DNA from: Pseudorhodoferax soli
GTDB lineage: Bacteria > Pseudomonadota > Gammaproteobacteria > Burkholderiales > Burkholderiaceae_C
Length of the DNA stretch: 64,000 nt
Assembly (NCBI RefSeq): GCF_003337555.1
Contig: NZ_QPJK01000003.1
Location: 116,115-180,114 of the forward strand
Reading direction: 5' to 3'
Position 1 is the first letter of the stretch. Every line of letters starts with the position of its first letter. The notes beneath the pieces are model-generated. The model made no database searches. It was given only the letters and a program-made list of their open reading frames with translations, and had not been told where the DNA came from. Below, piece after piece: positions 33,418-40,590 of the stretch. The position numbers and the translations under genes were made by a program.

Positions 33418-33648
33418 ATGGACAGCGATGTCGATGTGGCGATGGAAGCAGGGCGCAGCGCCTACCGCTGCGGGCACCAGCGCTGGGCCAACCCTTACGG
33501 TGTCGACCCGGCCTCGCGGCTGGCGCAGATGCAGGCCTGCGCCTGGACCATCGGCTGGGCGCGCGAGCACCACGCCACGGTGATGCGCCAGTCGCTGCGC
33601 ACCCGGCACGACGCCAGGGCCTGGGAGACGCAGCCTCCCTGTCCCTAG
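33418..33648 (+). CDS. RMF/CrpP-like small protein
   Basis: A 76-residue protein: a short acidic start, then AGRSAYRCGHQRWANPYGVDPASRLAQMQACAWTIGWAREHH. The spacing A...G....NPY.....R......W..GW is the pattern shared by ribosome modulation factor and the CrpP family. RMF dimerises ribosomes in stationary phase, while CrpP-like proteins have been linked to stress and drug tolerance. Which applies here is unknown. No strong ribosome site precedes the ATG. Confidence 0.55.
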   Translation: MDSDVDVAMEAGRSAYRCGHQRWANPYGVDPASRLAQMQACAWTIGWAREHHATVMRQSLRTRHDARAWETQPPCP

Positions 33649-33661
33649 CGCGTGCCATGGT

Positions 33662-33680
33662 GCGGGCGGCAGCCGCCCGC
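33662..33680. terminator. Candidate bidirectional hairpin between convergent genes
   Basis: A 7-bp stem gcgggcg/cgcccgc with a 5-base loop lies in the 43-base gap between the RMF-like gene and the convergent Hsp20 gene. No T-run is present on either side. Confidence 0.35.
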
Positions 33681-33691
33681 TGGCGCGCGCC

Positions 33692-34093
33692 TCAGTGCAC
33701 CTGCACGTCGATGCGCCGTGGCTGGGCATGCGCGGCCTTGGGGATGCGCAGCTTGAGCACGCCGTTGGCCAGCTCGGCCGAGACCTGCTCGGTGTCCAGC
33801 TCCTTGCTCAGCGTGAACACGCGCCGAAAGCGTGCCAGCGCGACCTCCGTGTGGTTGGAGGCCAGGCCCTGCGGCATGTTCAGCTGCATGTCGGCCTCGA
33901 TCGTCAACTGGTCCGCCTCGACCTGCAGCCGCAGCGCTTCGCGGCTGACGCCCGGCAGGTCGGCGTACAGGGTGATGCCGCCGGCATCCTCCACCACGTC
34001 CACCGGAGGCGTCAGGGCCTCCTCGGCGTAGCGCTGGTTGCGCTCGGGGGCGGCGGCCCCGCTGCGCTGGATCTCCTGGGAATTGGTGTTCAT
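33692..34093 (-). CDS. Hsp20/alpha-crystallin family small heat-shock protein (second of a pair)
   Basis: A 133-residue ATP-independent chaperone. The alpha-crystallin domain (about 38-130) has PPVDVVEDAGGITLYADLPGVSREALRLQVEADQLTIEA and ends with the conserved ELANGVLKLRIPKA. The C-terminal I-x-I-type tail is DVQVH. AAGGAG precedes the ATG at 34093. It starts 21 bases after the other hsp20 gene and is co-transcribed from the sigma-32-type promoter upstream of that gene. Confidence 0.92.
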   Translation of the reverse strand: MNTNSQEIQRSGAAAPERNQRYAEEALTPPVDVVEDAGGITLYADLPGVSREALRLQVEADQLTIEADMQLNMPQGLASNHTEVALARFRRVFTLSKELDTEQVSAELANGVLKLRIPKAAHAQPRRIDVQVH

Positions 34094-34113
34094 GGAACGT
34101 CTCCTTGGCTGGT

Positions 34114-34551
34114 TCATTGCACTGTGATGCGGCGGGGCTGCGCGGCCTCGCGCCGGCGCACGGTGATGTGCAGCACGCCATCGCGCAGGCGCGCCTGCAC
34201 ACCGTCGGGATCGGCGTCCTCCGGCATGCTCAGTGCGCGCCGGAACGCGCCCGCGAAGCGCTCGTTGATGTGGACGGCCGAGCGCTCGGCGCGCTGCTCC
34301 AGGCCGCTCTCACGCCGGCCCGCGATGCTGAGCAGGCCGCGCTCCAGGTTCACCTCGAGCGACGCGGGATCCAGGCCCGGGGCAAAGGCATAGATCTCGA
34401 TCGTGCCGGGCGTGCTGCCGACGTTGAGCGCGGGGAAGCCGTTGCGGCTCACGCCGCGGATGCTGGGAGACAGATCGAAGGCCTGCTGCATCTCGCGCTG
34501 CAGGCGATCCATCTCGGCGAGCATGTCGCGTGGAAACAGGGATCGGTACAT
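34114..34551 (-). CDS. Hsp20/alpha-crystallin family small heat-shock protein (first of a pair)
   Basis: A 145-residue chaperone with N-terminal arm MYRSLFPRDMLAEMDRLQREMQQAF, an alpha-crystallin domain (about 45-140) including IEIYAFAPGLDPASLEVNLERGLLSIAGRR, and the terminal strand DGVLHITVRRREAAQPRRITVQ. GGAGG lies before the ATG at 34551. The two Hsp20 proteins differ clearly and may form mixed oligomers, as E. coli IbpA and IbpB do. Confidence 0.92.
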   Translation of the reverse strand: MYRSLFPRDMLAEMDRLQREMQQAFDLSPSIRGVSRNGFPALNVGSTPGTIEIYAFAPGLDPASLEVNLERGLLSIAGRRESGLEQRAERSAVHINERFAGAFRRALSMPEDADPDGVQARLRDGVLHITVRRREAAQPRRITVQ

Positions 34552-34611
34552 GCGAAAACCTCCATGGTCGAACGGCGCACCGCAGACCACCTGCGGCGCT
34601 CCGATGGCGAC

Positions 34612-34638
34612 TTTTGGGCTGGCCCGCGCGGTTTCAAG
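34612..34638 (-). promoter_or_regulatory. Sigma-32 (heat-shock) type promoter of the hsp20 pair
   Basis: Minus strand CTTGAAA (34638-34632), a 13-base spacer, then CCCAAAA (34618-34612), close to the sigma-32 consensus CTTGAAA-N11-16-CCCATNT. The predicted start is about 50 bases before the ATG at 34551. Confidence 0.62.
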
Positions 34639-34813
34639 AGGTGGTCGCCGTGACGACAGGCGCTGTCGGCGCGCGCCTACGCAGCGCGCAGGTGCAGCGG
34701 CCAGACTGGTCTGCCGTCGACCCATCCAAGGCCCAGCGCATGTCCATCCGTCCTGCTTCCACCGGCGGCCCGCCACCGCTCCACCGTCCCGCGCAGGGGA
34801 CTGGCGGCCCCCC

Positions 34814-35977
34814 ATGAGCCTGCAGACCCAGGGGCATGCGGCCTGGGACGCGCAGGACGCGCAGGCCCTGTTCGCGCTGTTCCCCGCTGGACTGCAGCAG
34901 TACGCCGTGGTGTTCGTGGACACCGCAGGATGCATCTCCGGCTGGAGCGAGGGCGCCTACGCGCTCACCGGCTTCTCCGCGCAGGACGTGCTGGGCCAAT
35001 CGGTGGAGATCCTCTTCACGCCGGAGGACGCCGCGCTGGAGCTGCACCTGCACGAACTCAACAGCGCCCGGCTGCTGGGCTCGTCCGAGGACGAGCGCTG
35101 GCACATGCGCAAGGACGGCTCGCGGCTGTGGGCCAGCGGCATCACCGTGCCACTGGGCAGCCCTGATGCGCTGCGCGGCTTTGCCAAGCTGTTCCGCGAT
35201 GCGACCCACCTGCGGCTGCGGCTGGATGCGCTGGAGGAGGAGGTGCGCCAGCTGCGCCGGATGCGCAAGGAGCAGAACCTGGTGCTCGCCACCATCGCGC
35301 ACGAGCTGCGCAGCCCGCTGCAGCCGCTCACCACGGCCACGGAGCTGCTGTCCCAGCGCACCGAACCGGAGCTGCGCGAGCGCGCCACGCGCATCCTGCG
35401 CCGGCAGATCCAGCAGATGGAGCGCCTGGTCGAGGACCTGGTCGACATGGCGCGCGTGCAGCAGGGCGCGCTGCGCATCGCCTATGCGGCCGTGCCGCTG
35501 CAGCCGCTGCTGGAGGAGGCCGTGGACGCGTGGCGAGAAGCGGCCGCGCGCAAGCAGATCGCGCTGTTCAGCGTGCTGCCGCCCGTGCCTGTCGAGGTCG
35601 AGGTCGATCCGGGACGCATCACCCAGGTCATCGGCAATTTGCTCGGCAACGCCGTCAAGTTCACGCCGGCCGGGGGGCAGGTCACGCTGCAGGCGAATGT
35701 GGAACCGCAGCATTTCGTCGTGCGGATCAGGGACACGGGCCGCGGCATCGGGCCGGAGCTGCAGCCCCGGATCTTCGAGATGTTCACCCAGGCCGATGGC
35801 GCGGACACCGGGCGCGGCAAGGGCCTGGGCATCGGCCTGGCGCTGGTCAAGCAGATCGTCGCGCTGCACGGCGGCTCGGTGGAGGTCAAGAGCGAAGGGG
35901 CGGACAAGGGCAGCGAGTTCGCCGTGCGCGTGCCGCTGGCCAAACCCGCCACCTACCTGCACGGGCCGCTGCCGTAG
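34814..35977 (+). CDS. PAS domain sensor histidine kinase
   Basis: A 387-residue cytoplasmic kinase without membrane segments. The PAS domain is at about 25-130 (VVFVDTAGCISGWSEGAYALTGFSAQDVLGQ). A short coiled coil at about 135-155 leads to HisKA with phospho-accepting His163 in TIAHELRSPLQPL. HATPase follows, with GNLLGNAVKFTPAGG (N box), RDTGRGIG (G1) and GRGKGLGIGLALVKQIV (G2). PAS signals suggest redox or light input, though no cofactor residue is evident. No response regulator is adjacent, so it is an orphan kinase within the stress neighbourhood. Confidence 0.9.
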   Translation: MSLQTQGHAAWDAQDAQALFALFPAGLQQYAVVFVDTAGCISGWSEGAYALTGFSAQDVLGQSVEILFTPEDAALELHLHELNSARLLGSSEDERWHMRKDGSRLWASGITVPLGSPDALRGFAKLFRDATHLRLRLDALEEEVRQLRRMRKEQNLVLATIAHELRSPLQPLTTATELLSQRTEPELRERATRILRRQIQQMERLVEDLVDMARVQQGALRIAYAAVPLQPLLEEAVDAWREAAARKQIALFSVLPPVPVEVEVDPGRITQVIGNLLGNAVKFTPAGGQVTLQANVEPQHFVVRIRDTGRGIGPELQPRIFEMFTQADGADTGRGKGLGIGLALVKQIVALHGGSVEVKSEGADKGSEFAVRVPLAKPATYLHGPLP

Positions 35978-36068
35978 CGGGTGCCTTGGGCCGCCGCGGT
36001 TCCTGCGCGTGCGCCGGCGCTGAAGCGCAAAGTTGCCATCGGCTGACACCGGGGCCGCGGCATCGGCC

Positions 36069-36082
36069 GGACAGTGGGTTGC
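36069..36082 (+). promoter_or_regulatory. Weak sigma-54-type element ahead of the Mn catalase gene
   Basis: GGACAGTGGGTTGC keeps GG-N10-GC and TTGC but has a poor -24 half (GGACA). A start near 36094 would give a 35-base leader. Confidence 0.35.
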
Positions 36083-36128
36083 AGGCCCCGCCCACGGCGG
36101 GCCTTCGTTCTCAACCCACGGAGCATCC

Positions 36129-37091
36129 ATGTTTTCCCACAACAAACGTCTGCAGTACACGGTCCGCGTGACCGAGACCAATCCGGGCCTGGCCAACCTC
36201 ATGCTCGAGCAGTTCGGCGGCCCGCAGGGCGAGCTGGCCGCGGCCTGCCGCTACTTCACCCAGGCCCTGGGCGAGGACGACCCGGGCCGCAAGGACATGC
36301 TGATGGACATCGCCACCGAGGAGCTGAGCCACCTGGAGGTGATCGGCACCATCGTGGCCATGCTCAACAAGGGCGCCAAGGGCCGGCTGGCCGAAGGCGT
36401 GGAGACCGAGGCCGAGCTGTACCGCGCGATCTCGGGCGCGGGCAACGACAGCCACGTGACCCAGGTGCTCTACGGCGGCGGCCCGCCGCTGGTCAACTCC
36501 GCCGGCGTGCCCTGGACAGCGGCCTACATCGACACCATCGGCGAGCCCACGGCCGACCTGCGCTCCAACATCGCCGCCGAGGCGCGCGCCAAGATCGTCT
36601 ACGAGCGGCTCATCAACCTGACCGACGACCCGGGCGTGAAGGAGGCGCTGGGCTTTTTGATGACGCGCGAGATCGCGCACCAGAAGTCCTTCGAGAAGGC
36701 GCTGTACAGCATCGCGCCGAACTTCCCGCCCGGCAAGACGCCAGGCGACCCGCGCTTCACCAGCGTGTACTTCAACATGTCGCAGGGCGAAGGCGACGCG
36801 GTGCGCGGCCCGTGGAATTCGGGCAACCGCTGGGAGGTGGTGTCCGAGCGCGACGCGCAGAGCGCCGTCGACGGCGGCGATGGGTCGGCCACGACCCAGC
36901 TCGACGAGGCCGAGGCGGCGGTCGTGGCCCAGATGGCCGGCCGCACGGCCTCGGTGCCGGCGGGCGATCCCATGACCGGTGCCGAACTCGGCATGGCCGA
37001 GGACGATGCCTTGACCGAAGTGGACCGCGCCTTGCAGTCCGAAGGGGGCGGGGCGGACGCACCCGGCGCGCCGCGCGCGCCCAGGACCTGA
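36129..37091 (+). CDS. Manganese catalase
   Basis: A 320-residue cytoplasmic ferritin-like dimanganese catalase that splits hydrogen peroxide. Ligand helices are visible: LAAACRYFTQAL (first Glu), ATEELSHLEVIGTIVAML (Glu and His), AEARAKIVYERL and TREIAHQKSFEKAL (Glu and His). The C-terminal 80 residues are acidic and Ala-rich with no domain. Length is normal (about 280-320). It heads a run of stress genes on the plus strand. Confidence 0.93.
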   Translation: MFSHNKRLQYTVRVTETNPGLANLMLEQFGGPQGELAAACRYFTQALGEDDPGRKDMLMDIATEELSHLEVIGTIVAMLNKGAKGRLAEGVETEAELYRAISGAGNDSHVTQVLYGGGPPLVNSAGVPWTAAYIDTIGEPTADLRSNIAAEARAKIVYERLINLTDDPGVKEALGFLMTREIAHQKSFEKALYSIAPNFPPGKTPGDPRFTSVYFNMSQGEGDAVRGPWNSGNRWEVVSERDAQSAVDGGDGSATTQLDEAEAAVVAQMAGRTASVPAGDPMTGAELGMAEDDALTEVDRALQSEGGGADAPGAPRAPRT

Positions 37092-37105
37092 GCGCAGCGC
37101 AGGCA

Positions 37106-37119
37106 GGAACGCGGATTGC
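37106..37119 (+). promoter_or_regulatory. Sigma-54-type promoter element before the zinc-finger protein gene
   Basis: GGAACGCGGATTGC with exact GG-N10-GC spacing. Transcription would begin almost at the ATG at 37131, so either the mRNA is leaderless or the true start codon is further downstream (an in-frame ATG lies at 37188). Confidence 0.55.
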
Positions 37120-37130
37120 CGCGCTCGGGC

Positions 37131-37340
37131 ATGACGCACGACCAACCTACCTCACCCGCCGGCGCACCGAACGTGCCGGCCGGGCCAACCATGGCACCGG
37201 GCGACGAGGCGCCCGCCGGCACGCCGGGCACCGGCGAAGCCCCTTGCCGCGACTGCGGCGGCACCGGCCGCATCGGCACCGAGGCCTGCCCTGCCTGCCT
37301 GGGCACGGGCACCATCAACGTCGGCATCGGAGGTGCTTGA
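37131..37340 (+). CDS. Small DnaJ-type zinc-finger protein
   Basis: A 69-residue protein. The first 40 residues are Pro/Ala/Gly-rich, then CRDCGGTGRIGTEACPACLGTGTI. This is one DnaJ-like zinc knuckle (CxxCGGxG...CPxCxGxG) with four cysteines for one zinc. No J domain is present. It may bind unfolded protein or RNA as an accessory chaperone. It is followed one base later by another small gene, so the pair is co-translated. The start codon is uncertain because of the promoter position. Confidence 0.72.
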   Translation: MTHDQPTSPAGAPNVPAGPTMAPGDEAPAGTPGTGEAPCRDCGGTGRIGTEACPACLGTGTINVGIGGA

Positions 37341-37341
37341 G

Positions 37342-37572
37342 ATGGCCGCCAAGCGCCCCTGGCCCTTCCCGACGGCCGAACACCATCCGCCGCCCGACCC
37401 GGCCGCGCCGCTGCCGCAGCAGCCGAGCGAGGACGCGCTGGACCACGGCATCCAGGAGAGCTTTCCCGCCAGCGATCCGGTGTCGGTGACGGTGACCACG
37501 GTGCCCGAGCAGGTGCCCGGTGCCACGCCGCCGCCCGCACCGGACAGCGAACCCGGCGCGGACAAGGGCTGA
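37342..37572 (+). CDS. Small hypothetical protein with ESFPASDPVSVT motif
   Basis: A 76-residue proline-rich, acidic protein. The centre reads EDALDHGIQESFPASDPVSVT, a short conserved motif seen in many uncharacterised proteobacterial stress-associated proteins. GGAGG lies eight bases before the ATG at 37342, inside the end of the previous gene. Likely disordered outside the motif. Function unknown. Confidence 0.75.
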   Translation: MAAKRPWPFPTAEHHPPPDPAAPLPQQPSEDALDHGIQESFPASDPVSVTVTTVPEQVPGATPPPAPDSEPGADKG

Positions 37573-37576
37573 AGCC

Positions 37577-38104
37577 TCAGCGCCGGCGGCGCAGCAGGTA
37601 CAGCAGCGCCAGCGCCCCGGCGGCGGCCAGGCCGACCTTGTGCACGGCGCCGCGCGGGTTGTGCTGCCATTCGGCGCGCAGCCCCATCTCGGCCGGCACG
37701 TTGGGCACGCGCCCGCTGAGCAGGTCCTGCAGCAGGCCTTCGCCCACGTGCAGGCGGTCGGCCGCCAGCAGCACCAGCCAGTGGCGCAGGTCGTTCTCGC
37801 TGTAGCGAAAGGCCAGGCCGCGCAGCAGGCCGCTGAGCCCGCGGGGCGGCACGGTGCTGCCGAACACCGGTGTGATGCCCGGGCGCTCGACCGAGCAGAG
37901 GACGCGGACATGGCGTTCCTGCTGCTCGGGCTGCGTCCAGTGCAGGCCCGGCAGCCGCGCCGGCTGGCGCTCCATGGGCACGGCAGGGCGGTTCTCCTGC
38001 GGCAGATCGGCGCCCCAGCCGGGCGGGCGCGGGCGCAGCGGGCGCACGGCCGCGCGGCTGCCTTCGGTGGCGATGGTGGCGGAGGTGACGGTGTCGTCGG
38101 GCAT
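37577..38104 (-). CDS. Hypothetical tail-anchored protein
   Basis: A 175-residue protein with a soluble N-terminal part (VRVLCSVERPGITPVFGSTVPPRGLSGLLRGLAFRYSENDLRHWLVLLAADRLHVGEGLLQDLLSGRVPN) and one C-terminal membrane helix (VGLAAAGALALLYLL) followed by four arginines. This is a tail-anchor layout with the bulk in the cytoplasm. No family is recognised. It lies 41 bases after the alcohol dehydrogenase gene on the same strand and is probably in its operon, under the sigma-54-type promoter at 39387. Confidence 0.7.
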   Translation of the reverse strand: MPDDTVTSATIATEGSRAAVRPLRPRPPGWGADLPQENRPAVPMERQPARLPGLHWTQPEQQERHVRVLCSVERPGITPVFGSTVPPRGLSGLLRGLAFRYSENDLRHWLVLLAADRLHVGEGLLQDLLSGRVPNVPAEMGLRAEWQHNPRGAVHKVGLAAAGALALLYLLRRRR

Positions 38105-38145
38105 GTCGTTTCCTTGGGTGCGTCGCGTGGAGTGGGGCGGTGGGT

Positions 38146-39306
38146 TCACACGCGCTCGTTCGACGAGGGCATGGTCAGCACGGTCTTGATGCAGCCGTCC
38201 AGCTTGCTGGAGAAGATGTGGTACGCGTCGGCTACGTGCTCGAGCGGGATGCGGTGCGTGATGAGCTCGGACGGCTTGACGCGGCCAGCGCGCACATGCT
38301 CGATGAGCCGGGGCAGGTGCCGCTTGACGCTGGCCTGGTTCATGCGCAGCGTGAGGCCCTTGTTCAGCGCGTTCCCGATCGGCACGGCATTGAAGGTGGG
38401 GCCGTAGACGCCGACGATGGAAACGGTGCCGCCCTTGCGCACCGAGTTGATGGCCCAGTGCAGCACCGTGGCCGCACCGCCCTGCAGCATCAGCTGCACG
38501 CCGGTCAGCCGCTGCAGCGCGCTGCCGCTGGCCTCTGCGCCAACGGCGTCGATGCAGACGTCCGGGCCCAGCCCGTCGGTCATGCGCTTGAGGTGCACGG
38601 CCATGTCGCGCACGCTGCGGAAGTCCACCGTCTCGCAGTGGGCGAAACGGCGCACGAAGTCCAGCCGGTACTCGACCTCGTCGACCACGATCACGCGGCC
38701 CGCCCCGAGCAGCCAGGCCGACTTGGCCGCGAAGATGCCGACCGGCCCGGCACCGAACACCACCACCGTGTCGTCCTCGCGGATGCCACCCATCTCGGCC
38801 GCCTGGTAGCCGGTGGGGAAGGCGTCGGTCAGCAGGACCGCATCGTCCAGCGAGATGTCCGACGGGATGACGGTCGGGCCGATGTCGGCCATGGGCACGC
38901 GCACCAGTTCGGCCTGGCCGCCGGCGTAGCCGCCCGTGGTGTGCGAGTAGCCGTAGATGCCGCCGACGGCGGTGGCCTCGGGGTTCACGTTGTGGCAGTT
39001 GCTGTAGAGCTCGCGCTCGCAGAACCAGCAGGTGCCGCAGAAGATGTTGAACGGCACCAGCACCTGGTCGCCGACCTGCAGGTTGCGCACCGAGGGGCCG
39101 ATCTCTTCGACGACGCCGCAGAACTCGTGGCCGAAGGTGCTGCCCACGCGCGTGTCGGGCACGAGGCCGTGGAACAGGTGCAGGTCCGAGCCGCAGATGC
39201 ACGAGCGCGTGACGCGCACGATGGCATCGTTGGGGTGCTCGATCCGGGGTTCGGGCATGTGGTCGGCCCGCACGCGGTAGGGACCGCGGTAGTTCATTGC
39301 CAGCAT
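38146..39306 (-). CDS. Zinc-dependent alcohol dehydrogenase (medium-chain, formaldehyde-dehydrogenase-like), copy 1
   Basis: A 386-residue cytoplasmic NAD(P)-dependent dehydrogenase. Catalytic zinc ligands are in SCICGSDLH and FGHEFCGVVEE. The structural zinc loop is CGTCWFCERELYSNC. The cofactor fold is VVVFGAGPVGIFAAKSAWLLGA. Substrate is unknown; GSH-independent formaldehyde dehydrogenases and sorbitol/threonine dehydrogenases are the nearest kinds. It is one of four related genes in the window (also 46423, 48479 and 49910). The sigma-54-type element at 39387 gives a 69-base leader. Confidence 0.88.
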   Translation of the reverse strand: MLAMNYRGPYRVRADHMPEPRIEHPNDAIVRVTRSCICGSDLHLFHGLVPDTRVGSTFGHEFCGVVEEIGPSVRNLQVGDQVLVPFNIFCGTCWFCERELYSNCHNVNPEATAVGGIYGYSHTTGGYAGGQAELVRVPMADIGPTVIPSDISLDDAVLLTDAFPTGYQAAEMGGIREDDTVVVFGAGPVGIFAAKSAWLLGAGRVIVVDEVEYRLDFVRRFAHCETVDFRSVRDMAVHLKRMTDGLGPDVCIDAVGAEASGSALQRLTGVQLMLQGGAATVLHWAINSVRKGGTVSIVGVYGPTFNAVPIGNALNKGLTLRMNQASVKRHLPRLIEHVRAGRVKPSELITHRIPLEHVADAYHIFSSKLDGCIKTVLTMPSSNERV

Positions 39307-39386
39307 GGATGGTTTCCAGGAAGGGGGCCGCGGCGCGGCCCGGTGGTGGGGCTCAGAGAGCGGGGTGGTGGTCGGGGCTGCTGCCG

Positions 39387-39400
39387 GCAATCGGTGTGCC
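39387..39400 (-). promoter_or_regulatory. Sigma-54-type promoter of alcohol dehydrogenase copy 1
   Basis: Minus strand GGCACACCGATTGC with exact spacing. The predicted start is near 39375. It is separated by only seven bases from an oppositely oriented element of the same type. Confidence 0.62.
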
Positions 39401-39407
39401 GGCGCGT

Positions 39408-39421
39408 GGAACGCCGATTGC
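39408..39421 (+). promoter_or_regulatory. Sigma-54-type promoter of the lipoprotein gene
   Basis: GGAACGCCGATTGC with exact spacing, predicted start near 39433, leader of about 27 bases containing the CAGGAG ribosome site of the gene at 39460. Together with 39387-39400 it makes a back-to-back promoter pair. Confidence 0.62.
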
Positions 39422-39459
39422 CGCGGGCAGGGCCACCCATCGAACTTCAGGAGATCCCC

Positions 39460-39702
39460 ATGCACCACCGTTTCCGCATCCGCGCCGCGGCCCTCGCCGC
39501 CGTGGCCGCCCTGGCCCTGAGCGCCTGCCAGCGCAACGATGCGCCGGCGCCGGCCGCCCCCGCGACCCCCGCCACGCCGGCGCCGCAGCCAGGCCCTGCA
39601 CCCGCAGCACCGAGCGCGCCTGCGTCGGCCCCGGAGGCCGGGTCCGGCACCGCGCCGACGAGCCCCGCGACGCCCGCACCGGCGGCGCCGAGCAGTTCCT
39701 GA
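39460..39702 (+). CDS. Small lipoprotein, Ala/Pro-rich
   Basis: An 80-residue protein with a type II signal peptide (RIRAAALAAVAALALSAC) whose lipobox LSAC gives Cys23 as the lipidated residue. The mature part is almost only Ala, Pro, Ser, Thr and Gly, a disordered spacer with no domain. It may be a small envelope-stress lipoprotein. The ATG at 39460 has AGGAG seven bases upstream. Confidence 0.75.
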   Translation: MHHRFRIRAAALAAVAALALSACQRNDAPAPAAPATPATPAPQPGPAPAAPSAPASAPEAGSGTAPTSPATPAPAAPSSS

Positions 39703-39746
39703 GCCACGCGGCCCCACGCCACCGGCGCGCCGATGGCCTGGCCGGT

Positions 39747-39760
39747 GGCACCGGTAAAGC
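39747..39760 (+). promoter_or_regulatory. Possible sigma-54-type element before the hemerythrin gene
   Basis: TGGCACCGGTAAAGC has a perfect -24 TGGCAC and a correctly spaced GC, but AAGC in place of TTGC at -12. It is 55 bases upstream of the ATG at 39815. Listed with low confidence. Confidence 0.25.
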
Positions 39761-39814
39761 TTGCAGCAAGGCCGGCGGCGCCGCCGGCCCGCCACCCGCA
39801 ACGGAGACCCCACG

Positions 39815-40399
39815 ATGAACACCCTGAGCACGCAGCTGTTGCCCTCGGCAACCAACATGGTCCGGCTGGACCACACCCACGTGCTGTCGACCTTCCACCA
39901 GTACAAGGCCAGCGCGCCGGCGCGCGTGCGCATCGGCCTGGCCAACACCATCTGCCTGGCGCTGGAGGTGCATGCGCAGCTGGAGGAGGAGATCTTCTAT
40001 CCCGCGGTGCGCGAGGTGGCCCCCGAGCTGCTGGCCGACAGTCCCGCCGAGCACCAAGAGATGCGCGAGGCCATCGCGCGCCTGCGCCAGCTCGACCCGG
40101 ACGACCCTGCGCACGAGGAGCAGCTGATGGCGCTCATGCGCATGGTCATGCACCACGTGGCCGACGAGGAGACGCTGGTGCTGCCGGCGGCAGAGCGCCT
40201 GCTGCCAGGGCGGCTCGGCGAGATCGGCCTGCGCATGACGCGCCGGCGCTTCGAGCTCGTGGCACCGCGCAGCGGCGAGATCGCGCTGAACATGGGCCGC
40301 GCCGCCTCGGGCAACAAGCTGCTGCTGGCCGGCTGCACGGCTGCGGCGCTGGGGCTGCTGTGGTGGGGCCGGGCAGGACGGAGGGCGTTCCGGGGCTGA
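39815..40399 (+). CDS. Hemerythrin-domain protein with C-terminal membrane anchor
   Basis: A 194-residue protein. The hemerythrin-type four-helix bundle (about 15-150) has DHTHVLSTFHQY, VHAQLEEEIFYPAVREVAPELLADSPAEHQEM and MHHVADEETLVLPAAE, supplying His, Glu and Asp ligands for a di-iron site. The C-terminal hydrophobic helix LLLAGCTAAALGLLWWG likely anchors it in the membrane. Di-iron hemerythrins bind O2 or NO or protect iron centres. It shares QLEEEIFYPAVRE with the hemerythrin gene at 45902. Confidence 0.85.
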   Translation: MNTLSTQLLPSATNMVRLDHTHVLSTFHQYKASAPARVRIGLANTICLALEVHAQLEEEIFYPAVREVAPELLADSPAEHQEMREAIARLRQLDPDDPAHEEQLMALMRMVMHHVADEETLVLPAAERLLPGRLGEIGLRMTRRRFELVAPRSGEIALNMGRAASGNKLLLAGCTAAALGLLWWGRAGRRAFRG

Positions 40400-40590
40400 G
40401 CCGACGCGCCTGCCAGGCGGGCGGTGCCGTGGGCGCTGGCGTTCCACGGCGTGTTGGCGAAGGCGTCCGACGGGTGCGTCAGCGCATGTCCGCTGCAGCG
40501 CGCATGTGCTGGCGGCTGACAGTACGGCGGCCAGTGCGGCGGCGCGCGCACGGCGCGTGCCCCATCCCTTCATCCCCTTCACAACACCAC

